This document shows, in pieces, positions 37,698-46,376 of a DNA stretch of 55,109 nt (position 1 is the first letter of the stretch; every line of letters begins with the position of its first letter). The notes beneath the pieces are model-generated. The model was not told the origin of the DNA. It saw only the letters and a list, made by a program, of their open reading frames with translations, and did no database searches. The stretch is from Microbacterium sp. (GTDB lineage: Bacteria > Actinomycetota > Actinomycetes > Actinomycetales > Microbacteriaceae). The stretch covers positions 37,525-92,633 of the forward strand of contig NZ_WOYQ01000022.1 of NCBI RefSeq assembly GCF_011620665.1, written 5' to 3'. The translations under genes were made by a program, and so were the position numbers.

Positions 37698-39128
37698 ATG
37701 GATTCTCGGTTGACGGCGCGCTCGCTGGCCGCCTCCCTCGGCGGGTGGCGCACGCGGGAGCCGGCGTACGAGGCGCTGGCCGACGGCATCCGGCTGCTGT
37801 GCCTCGACAATCGACTGGCGCCCCGCACAGCTCTACCGGCCGAGCGCGAGCTCGCCGCCGCGCTTCAGCTGAGTCGAACGACGGTGGCCGCCGCCTACCG
37901 GAGCCTCCGCGGGACGGGTCACATCGAGAGCGTCCGCGGTTCGGGAAGCATCACTCTTCCGCTCGGTCGCAGACAGCTCGGACAGGTCACGGTCGATGCG
38001 GACGACGTCGATCTCCAGCAGGCGAGCCCGGCGGCCTGGCCCGGGTTGGCGGCAGTGATGAGCGAAACGGCGCAGGATGCGGCCTCTCTCGTCGCGCAGT
38101 CCGGCTACGACGTCCTGGGTTCCACCGCGCTCCGGTCGCTGGTCGCTGAGCGATACACCCTGCGCGGCATTCCGACGGCGGCCGATCAGATCATGATCAC
38201 GACGGGAGCGCAGTCGGCCATCCACCTGCTTGCGAGCGTCCTCCTCCGGCGCGGCGACCGCGCCGTGATCGAGACACCGACCTACCCTCATGCCGCGGAC
38301 GCGCTGCGGGAGGCGGGAGCGCGGCTCGTCGGTGTGCCCGTGACGACGGATGGCTGGGATCTAGACCGCGCCGAGCAGGCGTTCGCACGCACCGGCCCGA
38401 CTCTCGCCTACCTGATGCCGAGCTTCCAGAACCCGACGGGCCGGAGCATGTCCGGCCTCGAACAGTCCGCGATCGCGCGGGCGGCGGGTCGTGCGGGAAC
38501 CGTCCTCATCGTCGATGAGACGACGGCGGAACTCGCAATCGATCCACACCCGGTCGAGGGGATGTTCGCCGGCGAGCGTGCCTTCGCCGCCGCGGAGGTC
38601 ATCCGCGTCGGGTCGCTGGGCAAGACCGTGTGGGGCGGACTGCGCATCGGATGGATCCGGGCCGATCCCGCATTGGTCACGCGCCTCGTCGCTGCGCGGC
38701 CGCGACGCGACCTCGGGACCCCCGAGTTCGAGCAGGCCGTCGCGGTGCGGCTGATGCCGCTGCTGCCCGAGATCCTGATCCAACGCGCGGCGCTTCTCCG
38801 CGAAGGCCGGGATGCCGTCACCAGCGCGCTTCATCGGCACCTGCCCGCCTGGCGCGTGCCTCACGTGGCCGGCGGAGTGGCGCTCTGGGCGGAACTGGAC
38901 GCTCCGCTGAGCTCCGGCCTGGTTCTGGCGGCGCGCGCCCACGGCGTCTACTTGTCAGCCGGGTCGCGCTTCGCCGTCGACGGCGGCCATGATCGCCACC
39001 TCCGCATCCCGTTCACGGCACCCGCCGATCAGCTTCGTCGCGCCGTGGACGTGCTTGCGCGCGTGTGGCCGACCGTGCGCGCGGCCGCTCCGGTGTCTGG
39101 TGGGGAGCTCCTCGAGGCCGTCGTCTGA
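37698..39128 (+). CDS. MocR-type PLP-dependent GntR regulator
   Basis: This 476-residue fusion has an N-terminal winged-helix GntR domain (LPAERELAAALQLSRTTVAAAYRSLR, about residues 47-72). A fold-type-I aminotransferase-like domain follows, with the PLP Lys in GSLGKTVWGGLRIGW and the substrate block SFQNPTGRSMS. MocR proteins use the aminotransferase domain as a ligand or PLP sensor. The divergent YczE-like membrane protein gene and the palindrome between them suggest that it controls that transporter and itself. The ligand is unknown. Confidence 0.92.
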   Translation: MDSRLTARSLAASLGGWRTREPAYEALADGIRLLCLDNRLAPRTALPAERELAAALQLSRTTVAAAYRSLRGTGHIESVRGSGSITLPLGRRQLGQVTVDADDVDLQQASPAAWPGLAAVMSETAQDAASLVAQSGYDVLGSTALRSLVAERYTLRGIPTAADQIMITTGAQSAIHLLASVLLRRGDRAVIETPTYPHAADALREAGARLVGVPVTTDGWDLDRAEQAFARTGPTLAYLMPSFQNPTGRSMSGLEQSAIARAAGRAGTVLIVDETTAELAIDPHPVEGMFAGERAFAAAEVIRVGSLGKTVWGGLRIGWIRADPALVTRLVAARPRRDLGTPEFEQAVAVRLMPLLPEILIQRAALLREGRDAVTSALHRHLPAWRVPHVAGGVALWAELDAPLSSGLVLAARAHGVYLSAGSRFAVDGGHDRHLRIPFTAPADQLRRAVDVLARVWPTVRAAAPVSGGELLEAVV

Positions 39129-39129
39129 G

Positions 39130-39378
39130 TCATCGCAGCAGTCGCAGGCACTCGAGTGCCTCGCCCGCGCGCCGGAAGTCGCCTACATCGCGGAACGTAC
39201 CGCTGGCGGGATGAAATCGGCGGGCCCGGTAGCGCATGTCGTCCGGCTCCCCGGATGCCACGAGCTGACCGAGTGCGCGACCGGCATGGTCGAGCACTCG
39301 CCACCGTTGCGCGCCTATCGGGACGACGCGTACCCGGGCCGCGTGGATGGTTGACGGGGCAAGCCCGATGATGGTCAT
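39130..39378 (-). CDS. small hypothetical protein
   Basis: This 82-residue basic protein has no recognised domain. It starts MTIIGLAPSTIHAARVRVVP and contains Arg-rich stretches; the end is ALECLRLLR. AGAGGAA precedes the ATG by about 7 bases. The stop is one base after the mocR stop on the other strand. The tight convergent fit and ribosome-binding site support it as a gene, but coding is not proven. Confidence 0.6.
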   Translation of the reverse strand: MTIIGLAPSTIHAARVRVVPIGAQRWRVLDHAGRALGQLVASGEPDDMRYRARRFHPASGTFRDVGDFRRAGEALECLRLLR

Positions 39379-39626
39379 GGCAGATTCCTCTCCGTTGGCT
39401 GATGGTCCCTTGACCGAACGCTACGCGCGACCTCCGACACCGCGATCCGGCGTCCATCAGTACCTTTCCTCCCCAGCGCGCAGATCTCCGGTCCTCTCCA
39501 CAGATCGAGTCCTCTGGGCACTGCGGCGAGCCGCGGCGCTGCACTCTGAATGTGCTTCGGCCACGGTGGGCACACGGTGTCGGAGCGGGCCGAGGACCGA
39601 CTTCGGCATACGAGAGAGGATCTGTC

Positions 39627-40199
39627 ATGACCGAATACATCACCGTCGTGGGCAACATTGCCGATGTTCCCGTGAGGCGGGAACTGCCGGGAGGCGACAC
39701 GGTTGCGAGGTTCCGTCTCGCCGCCACGACTCAGCGCCGCCAAGAAGACGGGGCGTGGGTCGACGCGCACACGAGTTGGTACGCCGTTTCGGCATATCGA
39801 CGGCTGGGCGAGCATGCGCTCGCTTCGCTCGAGAAGGGCCAGCGCGTCATCGTCAACGGAAGATTCCGCGTGCGCCAGTGGGAGTCCAACGGCAAACACG
39901 GCACCGACGCCGAGATAGACGCCGATGCACTCGGTCACGATCTTCTGTTCGGCACGACGAGCTTCTACCGTGACGAGCGCAACCGCGTTGCGGCGCGGGC
40001 CGAGACGGAACAGCCCTCGGAGTCGGGCTGGGCTCCGTCTGCGGGGGAGCAGCAGCCGGACTCGGCCGCGCACCCAGAACAGCAGTCTGAGGAGTCTGAG
40101 CAGGCTGCGGAGCAGGCGGAGACCTCCACGCCGACGCCGCACTTGGTCGGTGTCGGCGGGTGGGACAGGCGGCCGCTGGGCGACTCGACGCCCTTCTGA
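39627..40199 (+). CDS. ssb: single-stranded DNA-binding protein (second type)
   Basis: The 190-residue product has a normal OB fold (about 1-110): EYITVVGNIADVPVRRELPGGDTVARFRLA at the N-terminus, then WYAVSAYRRLGEHALASLEKGQRVIVNGRFRVRQW. The tail is Glu/Gln/Ala-rich and ends GDSTPF, keeping the Pro-Phe end but with fewer acids than the usual DDDIPF tip. The main ssb is normally between rpsF and rpsR, which are not here, so this is probably a paralogue, often used in repair, recombination or DNA uptake. GAGAGAGGA precedes the ATG. About 250 bases upstream hold no other feature I can support. Confidence 0.9.
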   Translation: MTEYITVVGNIADVPVRRELPGGDTVARFRLAATTQRRQEDGAWVDAHTSWYAVSAYRRLGEHALASLEKGQRVIVNGRFRVRQWESNGKHGTDAEIDADALGHDLLFGTTSFYRDERNRVAARAETEQPSESGWAPSAGEQQPDSAAHPEQQSEESEQAAEQAETSTPTPHLVGVGGWDRRPLGDSTPF

Positions 40200-40251
40200 C
40201 GGATGCCGATGTCACCGGTTCGGCGTCGCCGATCCGTCGGGTCAGACGACC

Positions 40252-40257
40252 TAGACT
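40252..40257 (+). promoter_or_regulatory. -10 (TAGACT) of the DUF6993-like lipoprotein gene
   Basis: TAGACT ends 6 bases before GTG 40264, the leaderless spacing. No ribosome-binding site is seen. Confidence 0.5.
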
Positions 40258-40263
40258 GCTCGG

Positions 40264-40770
40264 GTGCGTCGAACCGATCCTCGTCCCGCTCGCCTGCCCG
40301 CCGTCGCGGTCACGGTGGTCATGGGCGTGCTGGCAGGGTCTGGGTGCGCCGCGGCTCCTGAACCTGCTCCCGCGACTGAATCTGCTCCGGCGAGCCCGAC
40401 GGCATCCGCGACTGCAACCGACGCCCCGACCTCTGGACCGGCACTCATCCCGGACGGATCGGCCGACGACAACCTGCCATACTTCAGCGCGGTGATCAAG
40501 GGCGTCTGGGGCACCGACCAGAGCGTCCAGGGCCGCTCCTACATCGACGCGCTCGTCGCCGCCGGCTTTCCGAAGGCCGAGATGGAGCTCACGCAGGATC
40601 GCACCACCGTGGACAACCCTGCCGATGCGATCCAGTTCTCGGTCCGCTGGCGGGGCGAGTGTCTCGTCGGCCAGGTGGGGCCCTCGACGCCGGAGCCCAC
40701 CGCGGTGGTGCTTCCGCAGGTGCCCGGTGGCACGTGTCTGATCGGGCAGACGCGGCCCATCGACTGGTGA
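40264..40770 (+). CDS. lipoprotein (DUF6993-like)
   Basis: This 168-residue lipoprotein has a signal peptide with Cys28 at the end of VLAGSGC and an Ala/Pro/Thr linker to about residue 65. A compact domain of about 100 residues follows, containing YIDALVAAGFPKAEMELTQDRT and two Cys (GECLVGQVG and GGTCLIGQ) that may form a disulfide. It resembles the DUF6993 proteins that precede ettA in Microbacteriaceae. Function unknown. Confidence 0.8.
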   Translation: MRRTDPRPARLPAVAVTVVMGVLAGSGCAAAPEPAPATESAPASPTASATATDAPTSGPALIPDGSADDNLPYFSAVIKGVWGTDQSVQGRSYIDALVAAGFPKAEMELTQDRTTVDNPADAIQFSVRWRGECLVGQVGPSTPEPTAVVLPQVPGGTCLIGQTRPIDW

Positions 40771-40790
40771 GGGCCGTGCCACTGCCCACG

Positions 40791-40796
40791 TAGACT
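40791..40796 (+). promoter_or_regulatory. -10-like TAGACT before ettA
   Basis: TAGACT ends 9 bases before the ettA ATG. This gives a leaderless mRNA or a leader of 2-3 bases. GGGGG in between could act as a ribosome-binding site instead. Confidence 0.4.
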
Positions 40797-40805
40797 GGGG
40801 GCGAT

Positions 40806-42485
40806 ATGGCCGAATACATCTACTCCATGGTCCGTGCCCGTAAGGCGGTCGGCGAGAAGCTGATCCTCGACGACGTCACGATGGCGTTCCTGCCCGGCGC
40901 CAAGATCGGCATGGTCGGGCCGAACGGCGCTGGAAAGTCGACGATCCTGAAGATCATGGCCGGGCTGGACAACCCGTCCAACGGCGAGGCCAAGCTCGCG
41001 CCGGGATTCACCGTCGGCATCCTCATGCAGGAGCCCGAGCTCGACGACACCAAGACCGTGCTCGAGAACATCGAGGACGGCGTTGCGATCAAGGCGAAGC
41101 TCGACCGGTTCAACGAGATCTCCGCGCTCATGGCCGACCCCGACGCAGATTTCGACAGCCTGCTGGCCGAGATGGGCACGCTCCAAGAGGAGATCGACGC
41201 GGCCGATGGATGGGAGCTCGACTCTCAGCTGCATCAGGCGATGGATGCGCTGCGCACACCACCGGCCGACGCGCCGGTGGCCCCGCTGTCGGGTGGAGAG
41301 CGGCGCCGTGTCGCGCTGGCCAAGCTGCTCCTGCAGAAGCCCGATCTGTTGCTTCTGGATGAGCCCACCAACCACCTCGACGCCGAGAGCGTGCTCTGGC
41401 TCGAGCAGCATCTGCAGGCATATAAGGGTGCCGTGATCGCCATCACCCACGATCGGTACTTTCTCGACAATGTCGCCGAGTGGATCGCGGAGGTCGACCG
41501 CGGTCGCCTCATCGGCTACGAGGGCAATTACTCGACGTACCTGGAGAAGAAGGCCGAACGACTCGACGTTCAGGGCAAGCGTGATGCGAAGCTCGCCAAA
41601 CGGCTGAAGGACGAACTCGACTGGGTCCGCTCGAGCGCCAAGGGCCGTCAGACCAAGTCGAAGGCACGCCTGGCGCGATACGAAGAGATGGCCGCCGAGG
41701 CGGAGGGAAAGCGGAAGCTCGACTTCGAAGAGATTCAGATCCCGGCCGGTCCGCGCCTGGGCAGCATCGTCATCGACGCGAAGAAGCTCCACAAGGCGTT
41801 CGGCGACCGCGTCCTGATCGACGACCTCAGCTTCAACCTGCCGCCCAACGGAATCGTCGGCGTCATCGGACCCAACGGCGTCGGCAAGACGACTCTCTTC
41901 AAGACGATCGTCGGTCTCGAGCACCTCGACGGCGGCGATCTCAAGATCGGCGAGACGGTCAAGATCAGCTACGTCGACCAGTCCCGCAGCAACATCGACC
42001 CGGAGAAGACACTGTGGGAGGTCGTCTCGGATGGCCTGGACATCATCACGGTCGGCAAGACCGAGATCCCGTCGCGCGCATACGTTTCGAAGTTCGGCTT
42101 CAAGGGCCCCGACCAGCAGAAGAAGGCAGGGGTCCTCTCGGGTGGTGAGCGCAACCGGCTGAATCTGGCGCTGACCCTCAAGGAGGGCGGCAACCTCCTC
42201 CTCCTCGATGAGCCGACCAACGACCTCGATGTCGAAACTCTCGGGTCCCTCGAGAACGCGCTGCTGGAGTTTCCCGGGTGCGCTGTCGTGATCACCCACG
42301 ATCGCTGGTTCCTCGACCGCATCGCGACCCACATCCTGGCGTACGAGGGCACCGAAGAGCATCCCGCGAAGTGGTACTGGTTCGAGGGCAACTTCGAAGC
42401 GTACGAGGCGAACAAGATCGAGCGCCTCGGTGCGGATGCCGCCAACCCCGCCAAGTCGACCTACCGAAAGCTCACGCGTGACTGA
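40806..42485 (+). CDS. ettA: energy-dependent translational throttle protein EttA (ABC-F)
   Basis: EttA is an ABC-F ATPase that binds the ribosomal E site and gates the first elongation step according to ATP level. The 559-residue product has no membrane segment and two ABC domains. Walker A boxes are GPNGAGKST and GPNGVGKTT, and the signatures are LSGGERRRVALAKLLL and LSGGERNRLNLALTL. A long arm and linker (about 240-310) are rich in Lys and Arg. The length and arm fit EttA better than other ABC-F members. The stop overlaps the following thioesterase gene by eight bases. Confidence 0.96.
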   Translation: MAEYIYSMVRARKAVGEKLILDDVTMAFLPGAKIGMVGPNGAGKSTILKIMAGLDNPSNGEAKLAPGFTVGILMQEPELDDTKTVLENIEDGVAIKAKLDRFNEISALMADPDADFDSLLAEMGTLQEEIDAADGWELDSQLHQAMDALRTPPADAPVAPLSGGERRRVALAKLLLQKPDLLLLDEPTNHLDAESVLWLEQHLQAYKGAVIAITHDRYFLDNVAEWIAEVDRGRLIGYEGNYSTYLEKKAERLDVQGKRDAKLAKRLKDELDWVRSSAKGRQTKSKARLARYEEMAAEAEGKRKLDFEEIQIPAGPRLGSIVIDAKKLHKAFGDRVLIDDLSFNLPPNGIVGVIGPNGVGKTTLFKTIVGLEHLDGGDLKIGETVKISYVDQSRSNIDPEKTLWEVVSDGLDIITVGKTEIPSRAYVSKFGFKGPDQQKKAGVLSGGERNRLNLALTLKEGGNLLLLDEPTNDLDVETLGSLENALLEFPGCAVVITHDRWFLDRIATHILAYEGTEEHPAKWYWFEGNFEAYEANKIERLGADAANPAKSTYRKLTRD

Positions 42486-42978
42486 CCCCTCCACAGGCCC
42501 GGGCGCCGGGCTACGGCTGCACGTCCCCATCCATCTGCGGTGGGGCGACCTCGACGCGTTCAACCACGTGAACAACGCGACGATGCTCAAGCTCCTCGAA
42601 GAGGCGCGTGTGCGTGTCTTCTGGTCTCCGATCGACGGCGAGGTCGCACCGGACACCGCCGTCATCGACAGCGGTGCGGATGCCGGCGAGGTCACCCTCA
42701 TCGCACATCAGGAGATCGAGTATCTCGCTCCCGTGCCGTACCGGCGTGAGCCGCTGGATGTCCAGATGTGGTTCGGAAAGCTCGGCGGTTCGAGCGTTCA
42801 GGTCTGCTACGAGGTCCACAGCCCGACGACCGACGAGCCTCAGGAGCTCTACGCGCGGGCGACGTCCGCGGTCGTGCTGGTCGACGCGCAGACCTTCCGG
42901 CCCGTGCGACTGAGTGAGCGCATGCGGGCGGCGTGGTCGCCCTACCTCGGCGAGCCTGTCGCCTTCACGCGTCGCTGA
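42478..42978 (+). CDS. acyl-CoA thioesterase, 4HBT single hotdog
   Basis: This 166-residue single-hotdog protein opens VPIHLRWGDLDAFNHVNNATMLKLLEEAR. The Asp-Asn-His pattern is that of 4-hydroxybenzoyl-CoA-thioesterase-like enzymes. It hydrolyses an acyl-CoA of unknown type. The GTG at 42478 gives an eight-base overlap with ettA. A longer frame from 42430 lies wholly in ettA. The 3' end overlaps the convergent tesB by 14 bases. Confidence 0.9.
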   Translation: MTDPSTGPGAGLRLHVPIHLRWGDLDAFNHVNNATMLKLLEEARVRVFWSPIDGEVAPDTAVIDSGADAGEVTLIAHQEIEYLAPVPYRREPLDVQMWFGKLGGSSVQVCYEVHSPTTDEPQELYARATSAVVLVDAQTFRPVRLSERMRAAWSPYLGEPVAFTRR

Positions 42979-43858
42979 CCTCGGGCGTGACCGACCCGGC
43001 CGGGACGCGAATCATGATCTCCTGCGCGACAGTCGCGACCAGCTCGCCCTCACGGGTGAACAATCGGCCCCGGGCGAGTCCGCGACCTCCGCGCGCGCTG
43101 GGGGACTCTTGCGCATAGAGCAGCCACTGGTCGACGCGGGCGGGGCGGTGCCACCACATCGCATGGTCGAGACTCGCGACCGTCAGACCCGGCAGAGACC
43201 ACGCGATCCCGTGGGCGCGCAGGACGGCCTCCTGGATCGTGAGGTCGCTCATATACGCCAGGATGGCCCGATGCACCGCAGGATCGTCACCGATCGGGCG
43301 GCGCACCCGCATCCAGACGTTCTGCGTTGCGGCTGACGCAGTCGATGTCGATGTGTAGATCGCACCGTCGGCGTGGACGATCTCGATGGGACTGTCGGCG
43401 AGAAGCCGGTGTGAGAGCGGGTGGACGTCGGGCAACGCGGCAGACGCAGCCTCGGGCGACGGCACGCCGGTCGGCATGGGGCTCTGGTGGTCGAGCCCCG
43501 GGTCGTCGCGCTCGAACGAGGAGATCATCGAGAAGATCGGCACCCCGTTCTGGAACGCCTGCGTCCGTCTCGTCGAGAACGAACGGCCGTCGTGGATGCG
43601 GTCCACGGAGAGAGTCAGTCCCTGCGCCGCATCCCCGGGACGCAGGAAATAGCCGTGCATCGAGTGGGGCACGCGATCGTCTTCGGTCGTCCGATCGGCG
43701 GCGATGATCGCCTGGGCGAGGACCTGCCCCCCGAAGATGCGTCCCTTCGGCATGCGGTGGGAGACGCCGGTGAAGATGTCTTCCGTCGTCCGCGCGCCGC
43801 TCGACGCGAGATCGAGCACCCTGAGCATGGTCGCCACCGGATCGGCCTGCTGCGCCAC
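42965..43858 (-). CDS. tesB: acyl-CoA thioesterase II (double hotdog)
   Basis: The 297-residue TesB-type protein has two hotdog domains. The first contains HRMPKGRIFGGQVLAQAIIAA and HSMHGYFLRPGD, the second SLDHAMWWHRP. It cleaves medium- and long-chain acyl-CoA in the cytoplasm. The start is GTG with AGGAG 5 bases upstream on the minus strand. It converges on the 4HBT gene, with overlapping 3' coding ends. Confidence 0.94.
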   Translation of the reverse strand: MAQQADPVATMLRVLDLASSGARTTEDIFTGVSHRMPKGRIFGGQVLAQAIIAADRTTEDDRVPHSMHGYFLRPGDAAQGLTLSVDRIHDGRSFSTRRTQAFQNGVPIFSMISSFERDDPGLDHQSPMPTGVPSPEAASAALPDVHPLSHRLLADSPIEIVHADGAIYTSTSTASAATQNVWMRVRRPIGDDPAVHRAILAYMSDLTIQEAVLRAHGIAWSLPGLTVASLDHAMWWHRPARVDQWLLYAQESPSARGGRGLARGRLFTREGELVATVAQEIMIRVPAGSVTPEVSDA

Positions 43859-43905
43859 GTCTGCTCCTGTCCGGGGCAGCCACCCGCTGTGGGCCGCCCG
43901 CTTGA

Positions 43906-43911
43906 TAGTTT
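43906..43911 (+). promoter_or_regulatory. -10 (TAGTTT) of the hypothetical gene at 43919
   Basis: TAGTTT ends 7 bases before the ATG. It lies in the 60-base gap after the divergent tesB start. Confidence 0.45.
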
Positions 43912-43918
43912 AGGGCGG

Positions 43919-44593
43919 ATGTCACCGCGCCTTCTGTTTCCCGATGCCCCCTCCGCCGCCGATGCGCTGACGTTCGCCCAGCGGGCAGCGCGACTGGGGG
44001 ACGGGAGTGTGCGCCTTCGCGCCCGCCGTGGGACGCTGGCTCTCACCTCCGCGCCGCTCGCTCCGCAGGGTCTGCTCGACGCGACGCCCACGGTTTTGGG
44101 GATGCGCATGGTGCGTGTGGATCCCGAGCTGGAATGCGACATCGTCGTGGAGGCGACGACGGTGGCGGCAGTCCCGGATGATCCGCGCGCGCTCCTCTTG
44201 CCTGAGATGGCCGTGTCGGCTCCGTGGGCCGGGATCTCACCGCCCCGTTCGGGATGGGAAGCGGGTGGCGGGATCTCGGCGGCGACGCTCGCCGAGCGTG
44301 CGCAGTGGGGGATCGCGGCGGTCGCCGAAGCCGTGCCCGAAGCGGCGGGCGAGGAGATCGTGCGGGCCGTCCGTGCCGATGTGTGGGGTCGTGCCGACGA
44401 TGACATCGACGGGCTGCCGCTCGGGGTCGCGTTCGCAGCCTTCGCACTGGGCTTCATCGGCGGCGAAGAAGTCGCGACGGTGCGATCCATCGGCCCGTGG
44501 ACGAGACTGAGTCTCGTCCGTGGGCACGTGCTCACCCGGGGTACCGTGCGCAGCGGTCTCACCGGCGTGCGGGCGACCGGGCCGTCCGTCTGA
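43919..44593 (+). CDS. conserved actinobacterial hypothetical protein
   Basis: I do not recognise this 224-residue soluble protein. It begins PRLLFPDAPSAADALTFAQRAARLGDGSVRLRARRG, then TVLGMRMVRVDPE, and has an acidic Ala-rich middle with ISAATLAERAQWGIAAVAEAVPEAAGEEIV. It ends with TRLSLVRGHVLTRG. There are no metal, nucleotide or membrane motifs. It converges on the truncated globin gene with a 27-base gap. Confidence 0.82.
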   Translation: MSPRLLFPDAPSAADALTFAQRAARLGDGSVRLRARRGTLALTSAPLAPQGLLDATPTVLGMRMVRVDPELECDIVVEATTVAAVPDDPRALLLPEMAVSAPWAGISPPRSGWEAGGGISAATLAERAQWGIAAVAEAVPEAAGEEIVRAVRADVWGRADDDIDGLPLGVAFAAFALGFIGGEEVATVRSIGPWTRLSLVRGHVLTRGTVRSGLTGVRATGPSV

Positions 44594-44620
44594 GCGCGTC
44601 GGCCCGCGATCGGCTTCGCC

Positions 44621-45115
44621 TTACGGCTGTTGTGTGGTCGCCTGTGCGGATGCCGGTGGCTCCGACGTGTCGGGGTGGATCATCAGCCCGTCAGCGCCGT
44701 GCGGGCGGGCGGGTCCGATTCCGGTGGGCTCGAACGTGTTGACCATCGCGAACGCGGTGCGTTCCAGGTAGTCCCACAGCGTCGCGGCGTGCAACGGCGA
44801 AAGCCGCAGTTCGTCCACCGCGACGCGCATGTGCGCCAGCCATCGATCCCGCGCATCCGGATTCACGTGGAAGGGAACGTGCCGCATGCGCAGACGGGGG
44901 TGGCCGCGGCGTTGACTGTAGGTGGTGGGTCCGCCCCAGTACTGCTCGAGGAACATGGTCAGGCGTGCGGCGGCCGGGCCGAGGTCGTCTTCGGGGTACA
45001 TCGGCTTGAGCACCTCATCGCCGGCCACACCGCGGTAGAACGCGTCGACCAGACGGACGAAGGTCGGGTGGCCGCCCACCTCGTCGTAGAAGCTCGTCGA
45101 CTTGTCGTCGCTCAT
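44621..45115 (-). CDS. truncated hemoglobin, group II (trHbO type)
   Basis: The 164-residue product is a 2-on-2 globin with a C-terminal tail of about 40 residues. It has FYDEVGGHPTFVRLVDAFY, YPEDDLGPAAARLTMFLEQYWGG and the haem-binding RRGHPRLRMRHVPFHV, where His is the likely proximal ligand. Group II globins bind O2 and react with NO or peroxide. The ATG overlaps the upstream mscS stop by four bases, so translation is coupled. The tail is Pro/Thr/Gln-rich and variable. Confidence 0.93.
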   Translation of the reverse strand: MSDDKSTSFYDEVGGHPTFVRLVDAFYRGVAGDEVLKPMYPEDDLGPAAARLTMFLEQYWGGPTTYSQRRGHPRLRMRHVPFHVNPDARDRWLAHMRVAVDELRLSPLHAATLWDYLERTAFAMVNTFEPTGIGPARPHGADGLMIHPDTSEPPASAQATTQQP

Positions 45116-46218
45116 GGCCTGGGCTCCGGGGGCTGATTGTTCGCGCGCGCAGAACCCGGATCTGTCCCCGCGCCGGTCGGTGGAGTCTTTCCGGTGCGCT
45201 TCGGCTTCCAGTGGGGCTTCTCGGGAGTGGACACCGGAGTCGGGCGGGTCTTGGGCGGGTTGGCCCCACGCACGCTCTGAGCGCCCTCAGGCCCCGACAG
45301 CGTGATGGAGTTGAGCCGCGGCAGCGTGAGGCCGAGGCCGTCGATCGCGTGTTTGAGGCGCATGCGAAGTTCACGAGCGACATCGTCCTTCGACCCGGCG
45401 CGCGTCTTCATGACGAGACGGATGACGAGGGCATCGCCCGACACCGACTCGAGGCCCCAGACCTCGGGCTCCTCGAGAATGCGCGAGCGCCACTTGAGGT
45501 CTTTCGCGAGGTCTTTCGCAGCGTGCATCATGGCCTTCTCTACCTGGTCGACATCGGAGTCGGCAGCCACGGCGAGGTCGATGATGACTCGAGACCATCC
45601 CTGCGACATGTTGCCGATGCGGGTGATCTCGCCGTTGCGGACGTACCAGAGTGTGCCGTTGACGTCGCGCACATGGGTGATCCGCACGCTGACGTACTCG
45701 ACGATGCCGGTCGCGAGACCGAGATCGACGACATCGCCGATGCCGACCTGGTCCTCAGCGACGATGAAGATGCCGTTGAGGACGTCCTTCACGATGTTCT
45801 GGGCGCCGAAGCCGAGTCCGGCGCCGATGGCGGCCGACAGCAGCGCGAACGAACCGAGCACGGTCGGGTCGATGACGTAGATGATCATGAGCAGTGCGAT
45901 GATCGCCAGCGCGATATTGAGGATGTTCTGCAGGATCGTGCCGAGCGTCCGCGTGCGCTGGACGAGCCGAACCTGTGCCAGCGGGGAGGCATCGATGGCC
46001 CGCGTGTCGTCGACGTTCGCCTTCGATTTCGCCCCGGCCACGATCCGTCGAACGATCCGCCGGATGGCGAAGCGCAGAAGCCATGACACCACGAGGGCGC
46101 CGACGATGATCCCCACGACCGCGAGCAGGTTTCCGCCCACGTCGATCGCGAGATTGCCCCACCACCCCCAGGACCAGTCGGATGGGGGTGGTGTGGTCGC
46201 GATCGAGATGACGCTCAT
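45112..46218 (-). CDS. mechanosensitive channel, MscS family
   Basis: This 368-residue protein has an N-terminal membrane segment after a WGWWGN block, a basic loop (RRIVRRIVAGAKSK), two further membrane segments and the pore helix AAIGAGLGFGAQNIVKDVLNGIFIVAEDQ, the MscS signature. The cytoplasmic beta domain runs from about 170 to 310. The tail is Pro/Thr/Lys-rich. It protects the cell in hypo-osmotic shock. TAGGAT ends 7 bases before its ATG. A longer upstream frame is unlikely to be used. Confidence 0.93.
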   Translation of the reverse strand: MSVISIATTPPPSDWSWGWWGNLAIDVGGNLLAVVGIIVGALVVSWLLRFAIRRIVRRIVAGAKSKANVDDTRAIDASPLAQVRLVQRTRTLGTILQNILNIALAIIALLMIIYVIDPTVLGSFALLSAAIGAGLGFGAQNIVKDVLNGIFIVAEDQVGIGDVVDLGLATGIVEYVSVRITHVRDVNGTLWYVRNGEITRIGNMSQGWSRVIIDLAVAADSDVDQVEKAMMHAAKDLAKDLKWRSRILEEPEVWGLESVSGDALVIRLVMKTRAGSKDDVARELRMRLKHAIDGLGLTLPRLNSITLSGPEGAQSVRGANPPKTRPTPVSTPEKPHWKPKRTGKTPPTGAGTDPGSARANNQPPEPRP

Positions 46219-46225
46219 CGGGACG

Positions 46226-46231
46226 ATCCTA
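46226..46231 (-). promoter_or_regulatory. -10 (TAGGAT) of mscS, leaderless spacing
   Basis: On the minus strand TAGGAT ends 7 bases before the mscS ATG. It is close to the orn and rpiB arrangement. The gap 46219-46376 holds nothing else I can support. Confidence 0.5.
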
Positions 46232-46376
46232 ACGAGAGTCCATGTGCGTTCCATGGCACCGCGCGCCGTCCGGCGGGGTTGAGCAGATCCGCACACCGAC
46301 GCCCGCTCATAGGCGACACCGCCGCGGCCGTGAACGGCGGCGCACTCCGGGCCGCCCATCCCCCTGGCTCACACAG

